Shown: positions 28,529-37,676 of the stretch, piece by piece
How the letters are laid out: the number at the start of each line of letters is the position of its first letter
How positions within the stretch are numbered: the first letter of the stretch is position 1
Origin: Acetilactobacillus jinshanensis_A
GTDB taxonomy: Bacteria > Bacillota > Bacilli > Lactobacillales > Lactobacillaceae
Assembly (NCBI GenBank): GCA_043289735.1
Contig: CP171343.1
Coordinates: 496,001 to 560,000 of the forward strand
Direction of reading: 5' to 3'
Length of the DNA stretch: 64,000 nucleotides
The notes under the pieces: model-generated
Seen by the model: only the letters and a program-made list of their open reading frames with translations
Database searches by the model: none
Told to the model about the DNA's origin: nothing
Program-made: the position numbers and the translations under genes

Positions 28529-29941
28529 TTATTTATTTAAATTACTAACCTGCTTTAACGAACGAACGTCGATTTTCTTTAACGGAATGACGTGGTCATG
28601 ATGGATCCACTTATAAGCAAAGTAAATGATCAATAAAACCGGAACGCTAAAGTAAGTTACCAAAATCTTGAACCAGTCCAAGCTAACGATGGAACTGTAG
28701 CCCTGCGCCACGATAATGAATAAACAGAAGATGATCGAAACGATTGCACAGAACTTGAACCATCTAGCGTGATAGGTCAATTCACTAAATTTGTGACCCT
28801 GCTTAAGCCAAGCGTTACCGAAACGATAAGCGGCAATAGCGATAAATAGCCATGCGATGAAGCCCAGTAGACTTGAACTGGTGATCAAATCATTATAAAC
28901 CGAGGGACCCACGAAGCTTAATCCGTAAACGGCTAAAGACAAAACGGTGGTTGCCGTCAAAGCCGAATAGGGGATTCCCCGCTTGGTGGTGTTACCGAAC
29001 AGGTTCAAGGCCTTACTATGACTATGGCGGCCCATGGAATATAAAGAACGGGTCCCGGCATAAAGTCCGGAGTTAGCTGCTGAAATAACGGCGATCAAAA
29101 TAATGGCGTTCATTAACGAAGCAGCGCCCTTCAAACCGGCGTCCTTAAAGACCAACGTAAACGGACTGGTGGTAATGTTGGAAGCACTCTGGCCCAATAA
29201 TACTTGACTGGTGTAAGGAATCAAGAACGCCATTATGGCTAACGAACCCACGTAGAATAGCATGATTCGCCAGAAGGTCTGTTTAATGGCTTTCGGAACG
29301 GCGTTCAACGGATTACTGCTTTCACCGGCGGTAATGCCGACTAATTCAGTTCCTTGAAAGGCAAAACCGGCCAGGATAAAGACGTTAACGAACGACGAAA
29401 AGCCACCGACGAACGGCGCTTTGCCAACCGTAAAGTTTTTGAAGCCGATTGATTTGCCGCCGACGATTCCAAAGATGGTTAAGACACCGACGACCAAGAA
29501 AGCCAAGATCGCTAAAATCTTAACGAAAGCCATCCAGTATTCGGCTCGACCAAACGAGCGAACCGAAACGGCGTTAATTAGAATAATCAAAACTAGAGCG
29601 ATCAAGCTCCAGATCCATCCCGGCGAGGACGGAAACCAGAACTTCATGATGATCCCGACCGTTGCGATATCGATCGGAACCGTGAAGACCCAGTTCAGAA
29701 AATATTCAACATCGGTCGTAAAGCCCGATGATTTATCGATATACCGGGAACTCATGTCACCAAAGCTACCGCTTGGGAAATGGGTGGTCACCGTTCCCAA
29801 ACACGCCATTAAGCAGAGCATAAAGACCGCGATCGCACAGTAAGCAATTAAGGCGCCGCCCGGTCCGGCACTGGTGATCGCACCGCCGGACGTAATAAAC
29901 AGACCGGTGCCGATGCATCCGCCCAGAGCGATCATCGACAT
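28529..29941 (-). CDS. lysP: Lysine-specific amino-acid permease (start region lost)
   Basis: An APC-superfamily carrier of 12 helices with ALGGCIGTGLF at helix 1 and the amphipathic-region family signature in the first 100 residues (usual LysP length about 490). It lies directly behind a lysine riboswitch, so lysine import is the likely role. The frame stays open upstream of ATG 29941 through LQRGLKNR, the usual LysP start, right up to the terminator hairpin. No start codon or ribosome site is found there, so a deletion seems to have removed them. Initiation at 29941, if it occurs, has no visible ribosome site. Confidence 0.75.
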   Translation of the reverse strand: MSMIALGGCIGTGLFITSGGAITSAGPGGALIAYCAIAVFMLCLMACLGTVTTHFPSGSFGDMSSRYIDKSSGFTTDVEYFLNWVFTVPIDIATVGIIMKFWFPSSPGWIWSLIALVLIILINAVSVRSFGRAEYWMAFVKILAILAFLVVGVLTIFGIVGGKSIGFKNFTVGKAPFVGGFSSFVNVFILAGFAFQGTELVGITAGESSNPLNAVPKAIKQTFWRIMLFYVGSLAIMAFLIPYTSQVLLGQSASNITTSPFTLVFKDAGLKGAASLMNAIILIAVISAANSGLYAGTRSLYSMGRHSHSKALNLFGNTTKRGIPYSALTATTVLSLAVYGLSFVGPSVYNDLITSSSLLGFIAWLFIAIAAYRFGNAWLKQGHKFSELTYHARWFKFCAIVSIIFCLFIIVAQGYSSIVSLDWFKILVTYFSVPVLLIIYFAYKWIHHDHVIPLKKIDVRSLKQVSNLNK

Positions 29942-29991
29942 ATAGCGATTCTTTAAGCCGCGCTGTAAAGACGGGCTTTTATCAGCGTACC

Positions 29992-30232
29992 AAAAAATTC
30001 TTTCGTTTCGATACGCTTTGAAACGAAAGAACTTAATTTCTAAATTAGATTCGGTTCAATGATTCAAAGCTCTCCGTGGAACCTAATCCACGACAGTCCG
30101 CAATCTATTGGATCACGTCCCGGTACACCAATGACTGCTATCATCAGCACCTCGGCGACTTCCCCTTTCCATCAGCTTCTGCACCGTAGCAGCTGCTCAG
30201 CTAACTTACTAATGTCGGTCGCAACCTCTTCG
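29992..30232 (-). promoter_or_regulatory. Lysine riboswitch with terminator
   Basis: Near-copy of the element at 9938-10184: AGAGGTTGCGACCGACAT, the GGGGAAGTCGCCGAGGTG core, and ACTGTCG with GGAGAGCTTTG at the 3' side of P1. A terminator stem (GTTCTTTCGTTTC with GAAACGAAAGAA plus T6) occupies 30031-29992. It controls the lysine permease just downstream. Confidence 0.85.
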
Positions 30233-30247
30233 ATTTACTTTACAATT

Positions 30248-30277
30248 ATTATAATACGCCCTCTTTAACAATATCAA
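30248..30277 (-). promoter_or_regulatory. Promoter of the lysine riboswitch/permease unit
   Basis: TTGATA (30277-30272), an 18-base spacer and TATAAT (30253-30248), reading leftwards into the riboswitch 16 bases on. Confidence 0.65.
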
Positions 30278-30304
30278 TGCCTAAGTAAAAAGAATATAAT
30301 ATGA

Positions 30305-30781
30305 ATGAGGAATCATTTTAAGAAGGCGTTCGTTTTGATAAAAATTACCACCTCAATGCTAATGAACGATATTGAACCCATCAGTTTAGAAAACGAGGTC
30401 AACACCAACGAAACGTTACTTCACGCCATGCATCGCAAAGCGGAGCAGCAGCACATCAAATTAATGAAGGGCTTTTGGAACAGTCACGAGCCGCTCGGCG
30501 TGGTCAAAGACAGCCTCCTTTATAAAGGTTTAGTTCTTTATTATTACCACCAAGTCGGTAATTTTCAGCACGAAGCTGAAAAACGCATCCACGGCTTCTT
30601 AAATAATAATTCGCCGGAACCGGATAAACATTTCGGTTTTTATTTCCACGCCAAAGCCGATACTCAGCATTCCGCTCTTCCGGTGGTCGTCTTTGCCACC
30701 CTTCTTAAACACGTCGGAACCATTACCGATTTTATGAAATTCATTAATCAAGAAGTCGGCTTTGTTATATCATATAGGTAG
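30305..30781 (+). CDS. Hypothetical protein, about 150 residues
   Basis: Open frame from 30305. A TTG at 30335 behind AAGAAGG, or the ATG at 30356 (MLMNDIEPISLENEV), may be the true start. The product is soluble and helical, with HAMHRKAEQQHIKLMKGFW and a Tyr/His-rich middle (LVLYYYHQVGNF). No family recognised. It diverges from the lysine riboswitch and is followed 28 bases on by another small gene. Confidence 0.5.
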   Translation: MRNHFKKAFVLIKITTSMLMNDIEPISLENEVNTNETLLHAMHRKAEQQHIKLMKGFWNSHEPLGVVKDSLLYKGLVLYYYHQVGNFQHEAEKRIHGFLNNNSPEPDKHFGFYFHAKADTQHSALPVVVFATLLKHVGTITDFMKFINQEVGFVISYR

Positions 30782-30808
30782 AATCGTATCAAGAAAGGAC
30801 ATTCCAAC

Positions 30809-31070
30809 ATGAAAAAAGTAACACCAAAGCAAGCTACCATCATCGTTAAATCCGGAATTTCTAATTTATTCCGTGACATCGCCGATAAAAAGATCCCTGA
30901 TAAAAAGAACCCGCTTAAAAACGATATTGAATATTGCCTGAACGTTGCTAATTTATATTCAGATAAAGTCGACTTTGCTAAAGACGCCTACGATAAATTA
31001 GTAAGTTGATGACGTTACCAATACTGCTAAAAAAGACTGGCCAGACCTCGCTAAACAGATCTTAGGCTAA
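30809..31070 (+). CDS. Small hypothetical protein with a C-terminal frameshift
   Basis: A good ribosome site (GAAAGGA) precedes ATG 30809. The first frame stops at 31009 after DAYDKLVS. The next frame continues plausibly (DVTNTAKKDWPDLAKQILG) to TAA 31070, so one base may be lost near 31005. The product is helical, Lys/Asp-rich, with no recognised domain. Confidence 0.45.
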
Positions 31071-31132
31071 TCTAAACTAACTAATTTTTTGAAGGTGATC
31101 ACATCCGTTTTTCATTATGGCAAATCATTGCG

Positions 31133-31852
31133 ATGTTCCCCATCGGAATCGTCGCCGGAATCATCAGCAGCAGCGTCGGCATGGCCTCGTTAGCTACTTA
31201 TCCGTCACTGCTGTACATCGGCGGAATGCCGGCGATTGCCGCCAACGTCACCAACACCTCATCGATGATCTTTACCGGCTTAGGCTCGGGACTGTCATCA
31301 ATTCCGGAACTAAAGGGCCACGTTAAACAGTTATTATTAACGTTAATTTTCACGTTTCTCGGCAGCATCGGCGGGACCTATCTTCTACTGTCGGAACCCA
31401 GCGATTCCTTTAAAAAAGTCGTTCCGTTCTTTATCCTAATGGCCGGCATCATGATCTTATGGCCGAAGAAGCCAACATCAAGTCCGGAATGGGAATACAT
31501 CGTCGGCGCCCTGGCGTTTTTGATCGCCGGGATCTACATGGGCTACTTCGGCGCCGGCGCCGGATTGATCCTGATCGCCGTCCTATCACACATCACTAAC
31601 GAATCCTATCCCGTTTATAACGCCATTCGAAACGTTTCGTCGCTTTCCGCTAACGTCGTGGCCATGACTATCTACACCATTAAAGCGACCGTTTACTGGA
31701 TCATGGTAATCCCCCTCGGCCTCGGTTTATTTATCGGTGGCTACATCGGTCCGAAGATCGTTCGGGTCATCCCCGAAAAGATTCTTAAGATCGTGGTCGG
31801 AATTTGTGCGTTAATCTTATCCGTAGTCTTATTTAAACAAACGTATTTTTAA
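31133..31852 (+). CDS. TauE/SafE-family (TSUP) anion exporter
   Basis: About 240 residues with seven to eight predicted helices and the two-fold repeat of the family. Gly-rich helix pairs are GIISSSVGMASLATYPSLL near the start and IYMGYFGAGAGLILIAVL at about residue 135. The family exports sulfite or organosulfur anions; the substrate here is unknown. The frame is open upstream of ATG 31133 (FSLWQIIAM) to a GAAGGTG site, but no standard start codon is found there, so the annotated start may be short by about 12 residues. Confidence 0.75.
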   Translation: MFPIGIVAGIISSSVGMASLATYPSLLYIGGMPAIAANVTNTSSMIFTGLGSGLSSIPELKGHVKQLLLTLIFTFLGSIGGTYLLLSEPSDSFKKVVPFFILMAGIMILWPKKPTSSPEWEYIVGALAFLIAGIYMGYFGAGAGLILIAVLSHITNESYPVYNAIRNVSSLSANVVAMTIYTIKATVYWIMVIPLGLGLFIGGYIGPKIVRVIPEKILKIVVGICALILSVVLFKQTYF

Positions 31853-31875
31853 AATTAGCTCATTACAGCACAAAA

Positions 31876-31896
31876 GCCGTCAAAAATGATGACGGC
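31876..31896. terminator. Bidirectional hairpin between convergent genes
   Basis: GCCGTCA and TGACGGC form a perfect 7-bp stem between the ends of the TauE-type and DMT genes, with A-rich and T-rich flanks. Confidence 0.55.
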
Positions 31897-31919
31897 GTTT
31901 AATTTTATTATAAATTTTA

Positions 31920-32852
31920 TCATTCAATTTCCTTAGCATCCTGATTCGTGGTCTTATGATGGAACCATTCCAGGATGTAAACGGACGTGATGACTAAGAC
32001 GAAACCGACGATCTCGACCCAGTTAAAGCTGGTGTGGAAGAAGATGATGCTGATAATAAACGTAGCCACCGGTTCGATAGCGTCGACGATGCTGCTGACC
32101 TGACTAGAAGCGAACCGCAAACTGTATAGCATACAGGAAAAAGCAATAATGGTCCCGATCAAAATAACTCCGGTCACCCCCAAAATCAACCGGGCGGTAA
32201 GTTTAGGAACGTCTTTCCAGACGGGTGAATACAAATTAGAAAAGATACTGGTGATCAAAGTACCCCAGCCTAAGATAACGATCGGTGAATTATCTTTCAT
32301 CAAAGGCTTGGGTTCAGCATAGTAAACTCCGGCGGAAACGGCTGATAACAAACCGAAGATAATTGAAAATAGCGGAATCGATAACTGATCAAGATTACCG
32401 CGGGTAACCGATAGGAAGACCCCAATCAAAGCAACGGCAAAAGCGATCATATCACCCTTTAACGGCTTCTGACGTTTAAAGACGAAAGTGTATAAGGCAA
32501 TAAATAACGGGGCTAGATACTGCAAGATGGTCGCCATCGCGGCGTTACCTGACTGAATACAGATGTAAAACGTCGACATGTTCATGCCGATCCCGAAGAT
32601 ACTGTAAATAATTAATCGTTTCCAGTTCTTCTTCTTTAGCGGATCCAAGACGTGTTTGCCCACCTGAAAGAAGCCGATGATCAATAACAGAACGCCGGCA
32701 AACAAAGTTCGGAACGACATAAACCATTGTGTCGATACCGCTTCGTTCTGGGAAACGAACTGCATCAGGTTACCCGAAACCCCCCAGAGGCACGATGCCG
32801 TGGCCGACCAGAAGATTCCTTTTTTAACGTCTTGGCTCTTTTGCTGATTCAT
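31920..32852 (-). CDS. EamA/DMT-family transporter under leader-peptide attenuation
   Basis: An intact 310-residue drug/metabolite-type carrier with ten helices and two EamA repeats. The start ATG 32852 has GGAGTGA upstream. Typical features are WGVSGNLMQFVSQNEA in helix 1, LQYLAPLFIALYTF in helix 4 and EPVATFIISIIFF in helix 9. Substrate unknown; many relatives export or import amino acids or metabolites. It is preceded by an unusual leader (32899-33134) that predicts control by translation of an Asn-rich peptide. A broken paralog lies at 46164-46924. Confidence 0.85.
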   Translation of the reverse strand: MNQQKSQDVKKGIFWSATASCLWGVSGNLMQFVSQNEAVSTQWFMSFRTLFAGVLLLIIGFFQVGKHVLDPLKKKNWKRLIIYSIFGIGMNMSTFYICIQSGNAAMATILQYLAPLFIALYTFVFKRQKPLKGDMIAFAVALIGVFLSVTRGNLDQLSIPLFSIIFGLLSAVSAGVYYAEPKPLMKDNSPIVILGWGTLITSIFSNLYSPVWKDVPKLTARLILGVTGVILIGTIIAFSCMLYSLRFASSQVSSIVDAIEPVATFIISIIFFHTSFNWVEIVGFVLVITSVYILEWFHHKTTNQDAKEIE

Positions 32853-32898
32853 AAAAACAAATCACTCCATTTATTTAAAATCCAGTTAGGTAAACCAA

Positions 32899-33134
32899 AA
32901 AGCCACCGATTTTTTAACCGTGTGGCTTTCGTCTCATAATTAATATCATGATTTACGATTCACACGGCCGAGTTTGCCCCCGCCTGTGCGAATCAACGAT
33001 CTCAAGTAAGATATCGTTCATTTAAATTTTCGCACAGACGCTAGTGAATTTAAATCAGAATTTGAATTCGCATTATTGTCCAGATTCCGATTCAAATTAT
33101 TAGCATCCACTAACAATCCAAACTTAAATAACAT
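32899..33134 (-). promoter_or_regulatory. Candidate transcription attenuator with four competing stems
   Basis: Reading leftwards: segment 1 CTGTGCGAA (33037-33029, end of the leader ORF) pairs perfectly with segment 2 TTCGCACAG (32992-32984). Segment 2, extended to 32994-32982, pairs over 12 bp with segment 3 GCCGTGTGAATC (32968-32957). Segment 3 CCGTGTG pairs with segment 4 CACACGG (32924-32918). Segment 4 lies in the 5' arm of the terminator AAAGCCAC/GTGGCTTT (32929-32922 with 32906-32899) followed by U5. Each pairing excludes the next, so pairing 1:2 predicts read-through and pairing 2:3 predicts termination. The terminator ends about 45 bases before the DMT start. Confidence 0.65.
33018..33134 (-). 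CDS. Asn-rich leader peptide (38 residues)
   Basis: ATG 33134 follows TGAGGAGTTCTCTTAA, a good ribosome site. The peptide starts MLFKFGLLVDANNLNRNLDN and goes on with NANSNSDLNS: nine Asn among residues 12-29, plus three Asp overall. The stop codon at 33020-33018 falls in the loop region just after attenuator segment 1. A ribosome finishing the peptide would cover segment 1, whereas one stalled at the Asn codons would leave it free. This is the geometry of amino-acid attenuation. Confidence 0.6.
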   Translation of the reverse strand: MLFKFGLLVDANNLNRNLDNNANSNSDLNSLASVRKFK

Positions 33135-33185
33135 TTAAGAGAACTCCTCAATAACGGATTCATTTCTCTATCAATAAATATATTA

Positions 33186-33640
33186 TCATTTCTTAATGGT
33201 TTCTTTTAAATGATTAGCGGCAATCTTGCCCCACGGCGTCTTGATTAAGCCGGGCTCGATTAAAGCCACCTGAATGCCGAAGTGGCCTAAGCCGATCCGC
33301 ATATCATCACTTAAGGCTTCCACGGCGTACTTGGACACGTTGTACCAGTCGCCGAAGTGAACGGGAACTTTGCCGGCAACTGACGAGATATTGATGATCT
33401 TTCCGGAATGCTGTTTCCGCATTGCTGGCAAGACCATTTTGGATAATCTAGCGATTCCTAATAAATTAACATCGATCTGTTTTTCAGCTTCACTGATTGG
33501 AACTTCTTCAACGGGACCGAATGAGCCGTAGCCTGCGCAGTTGATTAAGACATCGATTCGATTTCATTTTATCCAAATGACGAGCTCCGCCGTAGACCGT
33601 TTGACCGGCTTTGATATTTTGGATTATCTGAATATTCACA
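33186..33640 (-). pseudogene. Short-chain dehydrogenase/reductase, internally deleted
   Basis: A start-truncated piece (GQTVYGGARHLDKM, part of the dinucleotide fold) joins, after a deletion of about 50 residues, to NCAGYGSFGPVEEVPISEAE. The active-site part follows: IINISSVAGKVPVHFG with Ser and WYNVSKYAVEALSDD with the YxxxK pair. The C-terminus stops early after LIEPGLIKTPWG. Substrate unknown. The gene ends just before the leader of the DMT carrier. Confidence 0.7.
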
Positions 33641-33646
33641 TGGCAT

Positions 33647-33712
33647 GGATTAATTATATTATAATATATATATATATATTATATATTATATTATTTATAA
33701 TTGTTATCGTTA
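33647..33712. repeat. AT microsatellite
   Basis: A stretch of nearly pure TA/ATT repeats, including (TA)8-like runs around 33665-33685, at the 5' end of the dehydrogenase remnant. It may mark a deletion or slippage point. Confidence 0.6.
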
Positions 33713-33739
33713 TTGGCATTATTTTCTGATGATTACTCT

Positions 33740-34326
33740 GATTAGACTTCTGACCAGCAGCGACTTGATAGCCCTGCGGAACCGGTTATATTATTGCCAT
33801 TATTTTTTAACTTCCTGATTACCAAAGTAATATTATCTTTATATTTATTTGGCTAATATCAATCATTTTTAAACATACCATTCATACTACTAACCTTACT
33901 GGTATCGTATCCCAATTGCTTAATGAATTAATATTAGTTAACGCTGTATCATTATTAAACATATGACTCATATTAGTAACATTATGAGTATTCCAATTAC
34001 CAATTGAACATTACTCGTATCCCAGTTGCTCAAAGCACTAAGGTCGCTTAATTTAGTATCACCACTGAACATGTCACTCATATCAGTAACATTACTCGTA
34101 TCCCAGTTGCTCAAAGCACTAAGGTTTTCAAACATGTTACTCATATTAGTAACATTACTAGTATCAAAAATATAATCAAAATCAGTATTAGTTGTTCAAT
34201 GTATTATTATTAATAGTATCATACCTAATAAGGCCATGGAGATAACGACCCAATGCTTTCTTACTTTATGTAAGACTTTTTTATCATTTGCTTTTGTAAA
34301 CTGACGTTTATTATATCCCAAAGTAA
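33740..34326 (-). pseudogene. BspA-like (DUF285) surface protein remnant with KxYKxGKxW-like leader
   Basis: A start at TTG 34320 behind AAGGAGG gives GYNKRQFTKANDKKVLHKVR and KHWVVISMALLGM, the same leader as at 4511. Broken frames then contain repeats WDTSNVTDMSDMFSG and LSALSNWDTSNV, the hallmark of DUF285/BspA leucine-rich repeats. Near 33770 a VPQGYQVAAGQ piece resembles MucBP linkers. No anchor survives. The DNA repeats cover about 33890-34170. Confidence 0.6.
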
Positions 34327-34484
34327 ATCCTCCTTATATCATCAGAATTTAGACTATTAATACAAGTCCAACCTTTAGGAACCGGTAATAGATAATCATG
34401 TTTTAAATCATCTATATCATTATAAATCAGATTAATTCGAGTTAAGATATCGCTTAACGCATTAAGTTATGATTTTAAAATATC

Positions 34485-35441
34485 TTATTGATTATTCAAG
34501 TCATGTTTATCTTGACTTAACTGATGTAAATATTCATGCAAAGCACCGGTCCGTAAGCCGTGCTTGGAAAAGATAACCCGAGTAGAATCTAGGTAACGTA
34601 ATAGGTAAACCAACGGAGCGGTTCCCCCGACCACGATATCAGCTCGATCCTTTGCTAAACCAGGAATCTTTTTACGTTGTTCCAAGTTACTAGCCAACAT
34701 TTGATTAAAGACCTGATCAATTTGAACATTAGCCATTCGAAAGCCATGAATCTTATCCCAGTTCTTTCGAATTTTATCCTTTCGGCGCCAAATCTTAGCT
34801 AGGCAACGATTTGATCCACCTAAGGCGATAATGGGAGTATTTCGGCCCCAGTTTAACCACCACACGTCATCAAAGATTCCGTTTAAAAAGGTAATCAAAC
34901 GAAAGAGATCACTAGCCGTTGGTTTATCACTATGCAAAAAACGTTCGGTCAAGGTAATTCCACCGATGGGTAGACTCAATAAATGAGTGGCCCGCCGATT
35001 CTGAACTAAAACTAATTCAGTACTAGCCCCACCGGCGTCGATAATCACACAATTAATTACTGGTAATGAATTAATGACCCCTAGATAATCGTAATAAGCT
35101 TCTTCTTCACCAGGAATCACTTCAACCGTAAAGCCCGTTTCATTTTTGACCGATTTACAGAATTCCTTCTGGTTTTTGGCCATCCGAACGGCAGCGGTGG
35201 CTAGGACCCGCATCTTTAGGTTATCTAAGACCGGCATGTCTTTCTTAAATTTTAATAAAGCATCAATAGCTCGTTTCATGGCGGGCTTCTGGAGGATTTT
35301 CTTGTGTTCCATCATCCCTTCGGAAAGACGAGCAGATACCTTATCATCCACGAAGGTCTTAGTCATTCCATCATCATCAATCTGGGTAACGATTAAATGA
35401 ATGGAATTGGAACCTAAATCAATTACTCCAAATCGTTTCAT
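34485..35441 (-). CDS. ppx: Exopolyphosphatase, Ppx/GppA family
   Basis: Intact, 318 residues, the short form common in Firmicutes. The ASKHA-fold phosphate loops are IDLGSNSIHLIV (residue 7) and IIDAGGASTELVLV (about 137), with the EEAYYDYLG catalytic Glu region at about 117. It follows ppk by 14 bases on the same strand, so polyphosphate synthesis and breakdown are encoded in one operon. Confidence 0.88.
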   Translation of the reverse strand: MKRFGVIDLGSNSIHLIVTQIDDDGMTKTFVDDKVSARLSEGMMEHKKILQKPAMKRAIDALLKFKKDMPVLDNLKMRVLATAAVRMAKNQKEFCKSVKNETGFTVEVIPGEEEAYYDYLGVINSLPVINCVIIDAGGASTELVLVQNRRATHLLSLPIGGITLTERFLHSDKPTASDLFRLITFLNGIFDDVWWLNWGRNTPIIALGGSNRCLAKIWRRKDKIRKNWDKIHGFRMANVQIDQVFNQMLASNLEQRKKIPGLAKDRADIVVGGTAPLVYLLRYLDSTRVIFSKHGLRTGALHEYLHQLSQDKHDLNNQ

Positions 35442-35455
35442 TTAATTCACACTTT

Positions 35456-37512
35456 CTAGAATCGATCGTACAAACGTTCAGCAATCTGTTTCCGATGAAC
35501 CATGTAATAGTGCAAGTAGTTAAACGGTTTGCCAGAATGATCTAAACGGACTTGATGCCAAGTATCATTTGGCATCAAAATTTGGGTCTGAACGTTATCT
35601 TTCCACATCATACTATAGATATTTTCAATCTGTTTACGAATGTGTCGGCTTAAAACCGGAAACAATAACTCAACCCGGCGACTTAAGTTTCTCGGCATCA
35701 TATCGGCACTCGATAAATATACCAGACGATGGCCGCCGTTTTCAAACATGTAAATTCGGCTATGTTCTAAATAACAGCCAAAGCCTAGCGAATGAACGGT
35801 AATGTTCTTAGCAACCTGTGGATCGTTTAATCGTAGATCACAGATGGTTCTAACGATGATGTGGACTTTAACACCCGCGTAGCTGGCTCGATAAAGCTCC
35901 TGCATGATCGGAAGATCAGATAAATGATTCATCTTCATGTAAATGGCGGCCGGTTTGCCTTCTTTAGCGTTCGAAATTTCATCCTTCATTTTCCGAATTA
36001 TGAAATTACGAATTCCAAAAGGAGAAATCACAAGTTGATTAAGGCTTCTTGGCTTTGAAAAACCGGATAGCATATTAAAGATATCGGTAGCGTCTTGACC
36101 AATTTTTGGATCACAGGTGAACAGATCCATATCGATATAGTGCTTAGCGGTTTTTTCGTTATAATTACCCGTCGACATGTGCATATAGCGGCGAACGCCG
36201 CCCTTTTCCCGGCGGGCGACCATCGCTAATTTACAATGAACCTTTAAGCCCTTCATGCCCCAGATAACGTGACAGCCTAAATGCTGTAGCTGAAGGGCCC
36301 ATCGAGTGTTGGCGGCTTCGTCACCCCGGGCCTTTAATTCAATCAAGGCTGTAACCAACTTACCGTTCTTAGCAGCTTGTTTTAAGGCCGCGATAACGGG
36401 TGAATGCTTTGATACTCGGTAAAGCGTGATCTTAATACTAATCACTTTTGGATCGGTAGCGGCTTCCCTTAAGAAAACTAGGATCGGTTTGAACGAATCA
36501 AACGGGCGATGAAAGAACAGATCGTGTTTTTTAATCGCCTGAAAAATGCTAATTTTCCGCAGGAAATCCGGAAAAAACGGCCGATACTTTTTGGATAAGA
36601 GATCCCGATGGCCTCGGATCTTTTTAACCATTTCGTTTACGAAGTGGAGATCGACGGGCCCTTTGACTTTGTACATATCTGCATCGTTTAATCGGTAATG
36701 ATCTTGAATGAAGTGGGTGATTTTAGGGTTAGCGTCCGCCTCAATTTCAACCCGTAACGGACGCCCATAACGCATTTTCTTTAAGTGAGTGTTTACTTCG
36801 TCAACTAAGTTGCGGGTATGACGGTCATCAATCGCAATGTCCTGATCACGGGTTAATCGGAAGCAGACCGATCCCCTAACGCTTAAGCCCTGGAAAATTT
36901 CACCCAGGTAATTATCGATTAAATCTTCCTGCAAAATAAAGTCGTTGCCATCGTTAAAAGGTAAACGAATGACCCTTGGAAAGTTAATCGCGATCGGAAT
37001 CATGGCAAAGTATTCGTAATTATCATTCGGCCGGTGGATCAAGACCGCCATGCAAATCTGACCGCTCGGAACGAACGGAAACGGATGAGTCCCGTCAACC
37101 GCAATGGGCGTAATGACCGGATATAACTGTTTCTGAAAGTATTTATCGGCATAGGCTCGCTGCCTGGGACTTAAATCTTTAACGTGCAGAAGATGAATTC
37201 CGTGCTTTGCTAAGGCCGGCAGCATATCATTTTCCCACACGTGGTATTGCGTTTCCGGATCGCGTTCAGCTGATCATGATACGTCAGCCCCATGGCGTCC
37301 CGCCAGGTGGGCCATTTATGCATTCGTTTGACAATCTTGGCAACCCGGACTTTTATAAAGCTATCTAAATTATTCTGAGTGATCCCCAACAAACGAGCTC
37401 GTTCTAGTAACGGATTAGCGGGATTCGAAGCCTCGTCTAACACTCGCTGATCATAATCGATCCAGGTGATTTCTCGATTATTATAATAGCGATGCTGGTC
37501 TAAATTGAGCAT
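35456..37512 (-). CDS. ppk: Polyphosphate kinase, one frameshift near the N-terminus
   Basis: Start ATG 37512 (GAGGAGAAG upstream). The first 85 residues (NREITWIDYDQRVLDEASNP) lie in one frame. Near 37255 a one-base slip moves to the next, which then runs 590 residues: VWENDMLPAL, VDGTHPFPFVP, the catalytic phosphohistidine region GLKVHCKLAMVARRE, and STGNYNEKTAKHYIDMDLF. Together they give a full-length PPK1 of about 690 residues with nothing missing. It transfers the ATP gamma-phosphate to polyphosphate. The slip is not in a long homopolymer, so it should be verified. Confidence 0.85.
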
Positions 37513-37602
37513 TGATAAAGCACTTCTCCTCGATAAACAGTGGCAAAATCATCAGTAATTTCACTGCAGTTTATCTCCTTATATTTATAGTGAACTTATG
37601 AA

Positions 37603-37661
37603 TTGACATACTTTGTTTACAAATGTAAACTCATAAATGAATCGATTCGTCTACATTTGTA
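37603..37661 (+). promoter_or_regulatory. copY promoter with two CopY boxes
   Basis: TTGACA at 37603-37608 with a 17-base spacer to TAAACT. The box TACAAATGTA (37618-37627) lies in the spacer and TACATTTGTA (37652-37661) lies just before the ribosome site. Both fit the copper-repressor consensus TACAnnTGTA. Confidence 0.8.
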
Positions 37662-37676
37662 AACAGGAAGCTGATA

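Noticed and set aside
29421..29843. 140-residue rightward frame inside lysP
   Set aside because: Antisense shadow of a membrane protein gene; no start signals.
33890..34170. Regularly spaced repeats as a possible CRISPR array
   Set aside because: The units translate as WDTSNVT-DUF285 repeats of a surface protein, vary in length and sequence, and lack unique spacers. No CRISPR array or cas gene was seen in the window.
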